Below are positions 13,506-18,682 of a stretch of DNA of 18,682 nt, piece by piece. Location of the stretch: positions 1 to 18,682 of the forward strand of contig SBBV01000245.1 in NCBI GenBank assembly GCA_005240015.1, in the 5' to 3' direction. The notes beneath the pieces are model-generated. The model did no database searches and was not told the origin of the DNA. It saw only the letters and a list, made by a program, of their open reading frames with translations. How positions within the stretch are numbered: the first letter of the stretch is position 1; every line of letters starts with the position of its first letter. The DNA is from Candidatus Odyssella thessalonicensis (lineage in GTDB: Bacteria > Pseudomonadota > Alphaproteobacteria > Bin65). The position numbers were made by a program, and so were the translations under genes.

Positions 13506-14057
13506 TCAGGCCGCGGCGGCGAGCGCCGCCGTCGCGGAATCCTCGGCCTCGAGCGTCACGGCCACGGCGTGGACGACCGCCGCGATGCGCGCCGCGGCCT
13601 GGATCGCCTCGCGCGAGACGCCGTGCTCGCGCAGCACCTTCTCGTGCGACTCGATGCACATGCCGCAGCCGTTCACCGCGGAAACTGCGAGCGCCCACAG
13701 CTCGAAATCGGCCTTCTCGACGCCGGGCTTGGCGAGCGCGTTCATGCGCAGGCGCGCGGGCATCGTGCGGTAGTCGTTCTGCCCCACCAGGTGCACGAAG
13801 CGATAATAGACGTTGTTCATGCCCATGATCGCGGCCGCGGTCTTGGCCGCCGCGAGCGCCTCGGGCGAGAGCTTCGTGCGCGCCTCGGCCTCGATCGCGC
13901 CGATGACGGCGCCGCTGCGCGACGCGATGGCGGTTGCCACGAGCGCGCCCCAGCGCTGTGGCTCGCTGAGCACCGCTTCGGCGACGACGGAGCTCAGGTT
14001 GAGCTTCAGGTCCTTCGCATATTCGGGCAGCGCGGATTTCAGGGATTCGATGGACAT
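13506..14057 (-). CDS. ahpD: Alkylhydroperoxidase AhpD (carboxymuconolactone decarboxylase family)
   Basis: A 183-residue thiol reductase. In Mycobacterium AhpD passes electrons from lipoyl domains (SucB/DlaT) to AhpC. The active-site motif [14 protein letters not shown] carries C131, C134 and H138, with E119 upstream; these agree, one residue shifted, with the catalytic E118/C130/C133/H137 of M. tuberculosis AhpD. A second helical half (residues 20-90, with YYRFVHL) matches the full-length AhpD architecture rather than a short YurZ-type protein. It lies two genes from ahpC, whose C-terminal CPC motif fits AhpD as reductant. The ATG at 14057 has only a weak ribosome site (AGGT). No AhpF gene is seen. 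Confidence 0.93.
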   Translation of the reverse strand: MSIESLKSALPEYAKDLKLNLSSVVAEAVLSEPQRWGALVATAIASRSGAVIGAIEAEARTKLSPEALAAAKTAAAIMGMNNVYYRFVHLVGQNDYRTMPARLRMNALAKPGVEKADFELWALAVSAVNGCGMCIESHEKVLREHGVSREAIQAAARIAAVVHAVAVTLEAEDSATAALAAAA

Positions 14058-14111
14058 GGGATTCTGACCTGCTTTCGATAGCGAGCGGTTGGTGGGCGGC
14101 CTTGGCCGGGA

Positions 14112-14498
14112 TCAAGCGCTCCCGCTGCCGTAAGGCCGGGTGATGATTTCGAGCAGATGGCCGTCGGGGTCCTCGAAGTAGACGCCGCGCCCGCCGTCGT
14201 GGCGGTTGATCTCGCCCTTCCGCTTCTGCGCCGGGTCGGCCCAATAGCCGAGGCCTTGCGCCTTGATGCGGCCGAAGATCGCGTCGAACTCGGCTTCGCC
14301 GACGAGGAAGGCGTAATGCTGCGAGGCGATCTCGCCGTCTTTGTCGTGAAAGTCGAGCGAGGCGCCGTTTTCGAGCGTCACCACGAGAAAGGGCCCGAAG
14401 CGGGCGGGAGCCGGCAAGCCGAGGGTCTCGGCGAGAAACTTTGCCGATTTCCGCTTGTCGCGCGACCATACGATCGTGTGATTGAGTTGCACGCTCAT
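14112..14498 (-). CDS. VOC superfamily protein (glyoxalase/dioxygenase fold)
   Basis: A 128-residue vicinal-oxygen-chelate protein with two beta-alpha-beta-beta-beta halves. Likely metal ligands are H7 (QLNHTIVW), H61 or so (ASQHYAFLV) and the Glu in DPDGHLLEIITRPYG. The last segment is the usual VOC ending. The subfamily (glyoxalase, ring-cleavage dioxygenase or fosfomycin-resistance type) is not clear. The ATG at 14498 has a perfect GGAGGA 6 bases upstream; an upstream frame to 14561 would translate REP sequence and is rejected. Its place between ahpC and ahpD suggests expression under peroxide stress and perhaps removal of reactive carbonyls, but this is inference. Confidence 0.87.
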   Translation of the reverse strand: MSVQLNHTIVWSRDKRKSAKFLAETLGLPAPARFGPFLVVTLENGASLDFHDKDGEIASQHYAFLVGEAEFDAIFGRIKAQGLGYWADPAQKRKGEINRHDGGRGVYFEDPDGHLLEIITRPYGSGSA

Positions 14499-14536
14499 CG
14501 CTGATCCTCCGTTTCTGCGGTTTGGCGGTGCCATCG

Positions 14537-14618
14537 CCCCCCATCCAACCTTCCCCCGCAAGCGGGGGAAGGCTTTCTTGGCTCCTTCCCCCGCACAGCG
14601 GGAAAGCCGGGATGGGGG
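14537..14618. repeat. REP-like double hairpin between ahpC and the VOC gene
   Basis: Outer arms CCCCCCATCC (14537-14546) and GGATGGGGG (14610-14618) enclose two hairpins. The first, CCTTCCCCCGC-AA-GCGGGGGAAGG (14549-14572), is a perfect 11-bp stem; the second starts with the same CCTTCCCCCGC (14584-14594) and pairs with GCGGG (14598-14602). It belongs to a well-known style of alphaproteobacterial intergenic palindrome. In the transcript it could shield ahpC mRNA from 3' decay and reduce expression of the three downstream genes. Confidence 0.82.
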
Positions 14619-14646
14619 ACTCTCTTCCGCTCGACGCGGCGGCCCA

Positions 14647-15183
14647 CTACGCCGCCAGCTTGATCGTCTCTTCGCCCTTCTTCCAGTTGCAGGGGCAGAG
14701 CTCGTCGGTCTGTAGCGCGTCGAGCACGCGCAGCACTTCCTTGGGATTGCGGCCGACGCTCATGTCGGTCACGTCGACGAAGCGGATGATCCCGTCGGGA
14801 TCGACCACGAAGGTCGCGCGCTTGGCGACACCCTCCTCCTGGTCGAGGATGCCGAGGGCGCCCGCGAGCTCCTTCTTGATGTCGGCGAGCCACGGGAAGC
14901 CGAGCTTGCCGAGATCCTCGCGGCTCTGGCGCCAGGCGTGATGCACGAACTCGGAGTCGGTGCTGCCGCCGACGAGCTGCGCGTCGCGGTCCTTGAACTC
15001 GCCGTCGAGCGCGCCGAAGCCGACGATCTCGGTCGGGCACACGAAGGTGAAGTCCTTGGGCCAGAAGAAATAGACCTTCCACTGGCCCGGGAAGCTCTGG
15101 TCCGTGATCTCCTCGAACTTCGCTTCCTTCGAAGTCACGGCCTTCAAGCGGAAGGCCGGGAAACGGTCTCCAACAGTCAACAT
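14647..15183 (-). CDS. ahpC: Peroxiredoxin AhpC, AhpD-dependent type
   Basis: A 178-residue 2-Cys peroxiredoxin that reduces hydrogen peroxide, organic peroxides and peroxynitrite. The peroxidatic C49 lies in FVCPTEI. The C-terminus ELCPCNWKKGEETIKLAA has two cysteines, C163 and C165. Enteric AhpC has one resolving cysteine and pairs with AhpF; the CxC ending (ELCACNW in M. tuberculosis, C174 and C176) marks the type reduced by AhpD, which is encoded nearby. The start MLTVGDRFPAF at 15183 has GGAGAGAG upstream; the frame continues to 15261 through the shared promoter and that part is not coding. The gene is first in its row and divergent from oxyR. Confidence 0.95.
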   Translation of the reverse strand: MLTVGDRFPAFRLKAVTSKEAKFEEITDQSFPGQWKVYFFWPKDFTFVCPTEIVGFGALDGEFKDRDAQLVGGSTDSEFVHHAWRQSREDLGKLGFPWLADIKKELAGALGILDQEEGVAKRATFVVDPDGIIRFVDVTDMSVGRNPKEVLRVLDALQTDELCPCNWKKGEETIKLAA

Positions 15184-15239
15184 TTCGCTCTCTCCATTCG
15201 ATCGGTTTTCGGTGTCTCCCACCTGCGCGTCCAGATAAG

Positions 15240-15255
15240 CGATTGAATTAAATCG
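15240..15255. promoter_or_regulatory. Dyad in the ahpC-oxyR promoter region
   Basis: CGATT-N6-AATCG within an AT-rich stretch (about 15232-15295) between the divergent ahpC and oxyR genes. LysR-family proteins bind such dyads and OxyR commonly acts from this spot on both genes. The match to the ATAG-N7-CTAT OxyR pattern is poor, so binding is inferred from place and symmetry. Confidence 0.45.
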
Positions 15256-15295
15256 ATCCAATGATTAATTTCTGTTTCTGTAATCGAGAATATCG

Positions 15296-16219
15296 ATGAA
15301 CAACCTGCCCTCCCTCCGCCACCTGCGCTATCTCGTGGCCCTGGCCGAGACCAAGCATTTCGGCCGCGCCGCCGAAGCGTGCTTCGTGACCCAGTCGACG
15401 TTGAGCGCGGGCTTGAAAGAGCTCGAAACCCAGCTCGGCGTGACCCTGGTCGAGCGCACCAAGCGCCGCGTGATGGTGACGCCGCTCGGCGAGCAGGTGG
15501 TAGCGCGCGCCAAGCGCCTCCTCGGCGCTGCCGGCGAGATCGTCGAGCTCGTGCGCGCCGCGGCCGAGCCGCTTTCGGGCCCGCTCAATCTCGGCGTGAT
15601 CCCGACCGTGGCCCCGTTCCTGCTGCCGAAGGTGCTGGCGCGCGTGCGGCGGGCCCATCCCAAGCTCAAGCTACACCTCGTCGAGGATCTCACCGCGCGC
15701 CTGCTCGAGCGGCTCTCGTCCGGCGTGCTCGACCTCGCGCTGATCGCGCTGCCCTATCGCGCGCCGGACATCGAGACGCTCGAGCTCGGCGACGATCCGT
15801 TCCTGCTCGCGACGCCGCCCGGCCATCCGCTCGCGGGCCACGAGCACGTCGACGCCGGCGAGCTGGCGAGGGCGCCGCTGCTGTTGCTCGAGGAAGGCCA
15901 TTGCCTGCGCGACCACGCGCTCGCCGCCTGCCGCCTCGCCGAAACGGCGCCCGCGGGCGAGCGCCTGCAGGCGACGAGCCTCCACACGCTCACGCAGATG
16001 GTGGCGGGCGGCATGGGTGTCACGCTGTTGCCGAGGATGGCGGTCGAGGCCGGGCTCGCCAAGGGCACCGGCATCGCGACTTCGCCGCTCGACGATCCCC
16101 AAGCAAAGCGCAAGATCGGCTTCGCCTGGCGCCCTTCCTCGCCGCGCAAGACCGAGTTCCGCAAGCTGGCCGAGTATTTCCGCGCGGCCCTGCGCGCGCC
16201 AGCCAACACGTCATCCTGA
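15296..16219 (+). CDS. oxyR: Hydrogen peroxide-sensing LysR-type regulator OxyR
   Basis: A 307-residue LysR-type regulator: winged helix at 1-65 (LRHLRYLVALAETKHFGRAAEACFVTQSTLSAGLKELETQLG), linker helix, then the substrate-binding-like sensor. C203 and C212 in EEGHCLRDHALAACRL match E. coli OxyR C199 and C208 in spacing and context, so peroxide would form the same intramolecular disulfide. T-S-L-TLTQMVAGGMGVTLLP is the conserved C-terminal segment. The ATG at 15296 has a weak GAGAA ribosome site. It is divergent from ahpC and likely activates ahpC-VOC-ahpD-dps. The final codons (after about PAN) run into a dispersed repeat which supplies the stop. Confidence 0.94.
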   Translation: MNNLPSLRHLRYLVALAETKHFGRAAEACFVTQSTLSAGLKELETQLGVTLVERTKRRVMVTPLGEQVVARAKRLLGAAGEIVELVRAAAEPLSGPLNLGVIPTVAPFLLPKVLARVRRAHPKLKLHLVEDLTARLLERLSSGVLDLALIALPYRAPDIETLELGDDPFLLATPPGHPLAGHEHVDAGELARAPLLLLEEGHCLRDHALAACRLAETAPAGERLQATSLHTLTQMVAGGMGVTLLPRMAVEAGLAKGTGIATSPLDDPQAKRKIGFAWRPSSPRKTEFRKLAEYFRAALRAPANTSS

Positions 16220-16248
16220 GGCTGAGCGCAGCGCGAAGAAGCCTCACG
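16208..16248. repeat. Remnant of a CGTCATCCTGAGG-type dispersed repeat
   Basis: CGTCATCCTGAGGCTGAGCG and the following CAGCGCGAAGAAGCCTCA resemble the left and middle parts of an alphaproteobacterial intergenic repeat that normally ends in CGAAGGATGACG. The internal pair TGAGGC and GCCTCA forms a short dyad. The right end is missing. It covers the stop of oxyR (16217-16219) and of the MBL gene (16246-16244). Confidence 0.6.
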
Positions 16249-17128
16249 GCTTCAAGATCATCCCCTCATGCGCGATCGCGGAGGCGGGGCGCACGCGGCG
16301 GACCGCGGCGGCGATCTCGTCCATCGTGTCGTCGTCGTGCTCGGGCGCGTGGTGGAAGACGGTGAAGAGCTTCACCTTGGCGGCATCGGCGAGGCGCGCG
16401 CCTTCCTGCCAGGTGGAGTGGCCCCAGCCGCGATAGCGCGGATATTCCTCGGCGGTGTAGGTGGAGTCGTAGATGAAGACGTCGGCGCCCTCGATGAGGC
16501 CGAGGATGTTCTTGTCGAGCTCGCCTTCGACGTGCTCGGTATCGGTGATGTAGCAGACCGAGCGGCCGGCATATTCGATGCGATAGCCGGTGGCCCCGTT
16601 GGGATGATTGAGCGGCGCGGTGCGGATCTTGACACCCGGTTTCAGCTCCCAGCTGTCGCCGGCCTTGAAGTCGCGGAAGCCGATTTCGGCCGAGAGCGCC
16701 TCGATCGGGATCGGGAACAGCGGTGCGGCCATCATGCGCTTGATGACCTGCTTCAAATTCTCCTCGTGCCCGGCGAGATGACCGGCCCAGAGCTGCATCT
16801 TGTTGCCGGGCATGAACAGCGGAATGAAGAACGGCAGGCCGGCGATGTGATCGAGATGGGTGTGCGAGAGCAGGAGATCGCAGTCGATCTTGCCGTTCTG
16901 CGTAAGCTCGACGCCGAGCGGCCTCAAGCCGGTGCCGGCATCAAGGATGATGAGATGCGGCCCGCAGCGGATCTCGACGCAGGACGTGTTGCCGCCGTAG
17001 CGGATGTATTCGCCGCCAGGGCACGCGATCGTGCCGCGCACGCCATGGAAATGCACGACGACCTCGTCCGCCGCATGCGTGGGCACATGCGGATGCGCGT
17101 GCAGCTTGAAGTCGTGTTTTGCGGACAC
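16244..17128 (-). CDS. MBL-fold metal-dependent hydrolase
   Basis: A 294-residue metallo-beta-lactamase-fold protein of the group related to RNase Z and PhnP-type phosphodiesterases. The metal motif SHTHLDHIAG gives H89, H91, D93 and H94; further ligands are probably H175 (LNHPNGATGYRI), D196 (ITDTEH) and H260 (FHHAPEHDDD). The N-terminal segment HGVRGTIACPGGEYIRYGGNTSCVEI is characteristic of this uncharacterised bacterial subgroup. There is no signal peptide. The start is GTG at 17128 with GGGGA five bases before; no ATG in frame suits better. The substrate is unknown. It is convergent with oxyR and downstream of the response regulator on the same strand, 180 bases apart. Confidence 0.88.
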   Translation of the reverse strand: MSAKHDFKLHAHPHVPTHAADEVVVHFHGVRGTIACPGGEYIRYGGNTSCVEIRCGPHLIILDAGTGLRPLGVELTQNGKIDCDLLLSHTHLDHIAGLPFFIPLFMPGNKMQLWAGHLAGHEENLKQVIKRMMAAPLFPIPIEALSAEIGFRDFKAGDSWELKPGVKIRTAPLNHPNGATGYRIEYAGRSVCYITDTEHVEGELDKNILGLIEGADVFIYDSTYTAEEYPRYRGWGHSTWQEGARLADAAKVKLFTVFHHAPEHDDDTMDEIAAAVRRVRPASAIAHEGMILKP

Positions 17129-17198
17129 GACGATCCCCGACCTTTCTCCCCTCTTCGTACCGTCGTTCGGCCGCCCGCCTTAGAGGGGCGCGACGGCA

Positions 17199-17215
17199 AA
17201 GGGGCTCACCCCCTT
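17199..17215 (-). terminator. Possible terminator hairpin between the response regulator and the MBL gene
   Basis: AAGGGG-GTGAG-CCCCTT on the minus strand, followed by only three T residues in a row. It could reduce read-through from the response regulator into the MBL gene. Weak candidate; the remaining part of the 180-base gap shows nothing clear. Confidence 0.33.
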
Positions 17216-17308
17216 CAATACTAACGGCTTCGCCGAGCCCGCATACGCAGATAAGCGGATAGCGCCTTTCTGACTCTCCCTCGCGCGCTCGCCGGACCGT
17301 CGGCTGAA

Positions 17309-18013
17309 CTACGGTACGAGCTTATACCCTCCGCCTTCTGTGACGAGGATCACAGCCTTGGCCGGGTTCGCCTCGATCTTTTGCCGCAGGCGATAGACGT
17401 GCGTCTCCAAGGTATGGGTGGTGACATTGGCGTTGTACCCCCAAACCTCGGATAAGAGCTTGTCGCGCGGGACGATTTGGCCCTCGGCGCGGTAGAGGTA
17501 CTTCAAGATCGCGGCCTCTTTCTCGGTGAGCCGCACCTTCTTGCCGTTGACATTGACGACCAGGAGCTTGCTCGACGGCTTGAACGTGTAGGGGCCGATC
17601 TGGAAGACGGCGTCCTCGCTGCTCTCGTGCTGACGCAGATGGGCGCGGAGCCGGGCCAAAAGCACGTTTAGTTTGAAGGGCTTGGTAATGTAGTCGTTGG
17701 CCCCGGCCTCGAGCCCCAAGATGGTGTCGGAATCGGTGTCGGCGGCCGTCAGCATGATGATCGGTGCCTTCACTCCCTGGCGGCGCATGAGGCGGCAGAG
17801 CTCGCGCCCGTCCATGTCGGGGAGGTTCACATCGAGCAGGATCACGTCGAAGCGGTCGTCCTTGATGCGCTGCAGGCCCTGCCCCGCGTTTTCGACCGCC
17901 ACCGGCTCGAATTCCTCGTGCAGTTTCAATTGCTCCAAGAGCGCGCCGCGCAGCTCGGCATCGTCTTCGACCATGAGGACGCGTTTCGCCATCCTCGCCT
18001 GGGCGTTCGGCAT
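17309..18013 (-). CDS. OmpR-family response regulator
   Basis: A 234-residue two-domain regulator. Receiver: acidic pocket E16-D17-D18 (VLMVEDDAELR), phosphorylated D61 in VILLDVNLPDMDG, T89 in IIMLTAAD and K111 in YITKPF. Output: winged helix with LTEKEAAILKYLYRA, the recognition helix TTHTLETHVYRLRQKIE, and the wing LVTEGGGYKLVP at the very end. The start is ambiguous: ATG 18013 has GAAGG ten bases upstream and is preferred; 17992 (MAKRVLMVEDD) and 18037 are possible. It is not CtrA, whose N-terminus and recognition helix differ. No histidine kinase is in the window, so its partner is elsewhere. It lies 80 bases downstream of the yggS-like gene on the same strand. Confidence 0.92.
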   Translation of the reverse strand: MPNAQARMAKRVLMVEDDAELRGALLEQLKLHEEFEPVAVENAGQGLQRIKDDRFDVILLDVNLPDMDGRELCRLMRRQGVKAPIIMLTAADTDSDTILGLEAGANDYITKPFKLNVLLARLRAHLRQHESSEDAVFQIGPYTFKPSSKLLVVNVNGKKVRLTEKEAAILKYLYRAEGQIVPRDKLLSEVWGYNANVTTHTLETHVYRLRQKIEANPAKAVILVTEGGGYKLVP

Positions 18014-18093
18014 CGCTAGTACACCTTCGGTTTCCATGGCGGCGCCCGCTGTCTTAGCACTTTCTCCCAACGATTTCGAAGGCCTGGGGTGCC

Positions 18094-18682
18094 TCAAATC
18101 GATGCGCTCCCCTTATGGGTCGCCTCCCCCTTGGCCGGCCGTGGGCCGAAAATCGCAGTTCCGACGCGGACATGGGTGGCGCCGAGCCGGATCGCGGCCT
18201 CGAAATCGGCGCTCATGCCCATGCTGAGCTCGGCAAGGCCGAAGCGGCGGGCCATGTCGGCCAAGAGCGCAAAATGCGGGGCCGGCTCGTCCTCGAGCGG
18301 CGGGATGCACATGAGGCCGCGCACCTCGAGCCCCTGCGTCCGGCACAACTCCACAAGCGCCTCCGCCTCGAGCGGCGCCACGCCGCCCTTCTGTGGCTCC
18401 TCGCCGGTGTTCACCTGGACATAGACCGGAATTTGCCGGCCGAGCTTCGCCATTGCCTTGGCCAGCGCCTCGGCGAGCTTCGGCCGGTCCACGGTCTCGA
18501 TGAGATCGAAGAGGGCCACGGCCTCCTCGGCCTTGTTGGTCTGGAGATGGCCGATCAGGTGCAGGCGCAGATCCGGAAAACGCTGCCGCAGCGCCGGATA
18601 TTTCGCCTTCGCCTCCTGCACGCGGTTTTCGCCGAACAGGCAATGGCCCGCCGCTTCGGCCTTGCCGAGCTCAGCATGGGCA
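18094..18682 (-). CDS. YggS/PLPBP family pyridoxal phosphate homeostasis protein (N-terminus cut by window edge)
   Basis: About 195 residues of a PLP-binding protein with a fold type III TIM barrel. These proteins bind PLP without known catalysis and keep vitamin B6 and amino-acid pools in balance. Recognised segments in order: FGENRVQEAKAKYPAL, LHLIGHLQTNKAEEA, VDRPKLAEAL, VYVQVNTGEEPQKGG, VRGLMCIPP, LSMGMSADFEAAIRLGATHVRVGTAIFGPR, the last being the phosphate-binding end that is nearly invariant in the family. The frame runs without a stop from 18096 to the window edge; the first 30-40 residues with the PLP lysine are missing. A GTG at 18621 is internal, not the start. Confidence 0.94.
   Translation of the reverse strand, partial: AHAELGKAEAAGHCLFGENRVQEAKAKYPALRQRFPDLRLHLIGHLQTNKAEEAVALFDLIETVDRPKLAEALAKAMAKLGRQIPVYVQVNTGEEPQKGGVAPLEAEALVELCRTQGLEVRGLMCIPPLEDEPAPHFALLADMARRFGLAELSMGMSADFEAAIRLGATHVRVGTAIFGPRPAKGEATHKGSASI

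Noticed and set aside
15232..15295. A canonical ATAG-N7-CTAT OxyR site in the ahpC-oxyR gap
   Set aside because: Tetranucleotides at the required 11-base steps do not match well; only a CGATT-N6-AATCG dyad could be supported.
17309..18013. Response regulator considered as CtrA, given the possible origin in the window
   Set aside because: The N-terminus and DNA-recognition helix are those of a generic OmpR-family regulator, CtrA begins differently (MRVLLIEDD), and no TTAA-N7-TTAA sites were seen in the ppsR-hemE gap.

Overview
The window looks like chromosomal DNA of a GC-rich alphaproteobacterium, most like the Rhodospirillales/Reyranella kind. The reasons are the strong G/C bias at third codon positions, the gene order maf-ppsR-(gap)-hemE-hemH-hemJ-rho, and several REP-type palindromes of families common in that class. 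This placement is inference from gene content and order, not a database result.

Layout. Positions 1-1040 (minus strand) hold the start of maf and all of ppsR, joined by a 4-base overlap. A gene-free stretch of about 400 bases (1041-1438) separates ppsR from the divergent hemE. In Caulobacter and its relatives the chromosomal origin lies between these same two genes. Here the gap holds a TGATCCACA DnaA-type box, a one-mismatch DnaA box, an AT-rich end and a dense cluster of GANTC (CcrM-type) sites, so it is the leading candidate for an origin. To its right hemE and hemH overlap by 4 bases. The haem/rho block is then interrupted: a Tat-exported molybdenum hydroxylase pair (iorAB-like, minus strand, with its own terminator) lies between hemH and hemJ, and a HisC-like aminotransferase lies between hemJ and rho. 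Repeats sit at several of these junctions: near-identical roughly 100-bp REP pairs at 3545 and 8362, and a long palindrome at 7101.

From 8.8 to 12.9 kb come rho with a structured, pyrimidine-rich leader; a small gene of unknown function; a second long palindrome (10486-10579) built like the one at 7101; an ArsR-type regulator whose start abuts a dyad operator; a fold-type II PLP dehydratase; and a MarR-type regulator divergent from a cupin gene, with two copies of a GTAAA-N5-TTTAC operator between them.

From 13.0 to 16.2 kb is a peroxide-defence cluster. oxyR (both redox cysteines present) is divergent from ahpC, a VOC-family gene, ahpD and dps. AhpC carries a C-terminal CPC motif like the mycobacterial AhpC that is reduced by AhpD, and AhpD is encoded two genes away, so the pair probably works together with Dps sequestering iron. 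The right end holds an MBL-fold hydrolase, an OmpR-family response regulator with no histidine kinase in view, and most of a YggS/PLPBP gene that runs off the edge.

No tRNA, rRNA, CRISPR array, transposase or phage gene was seen.
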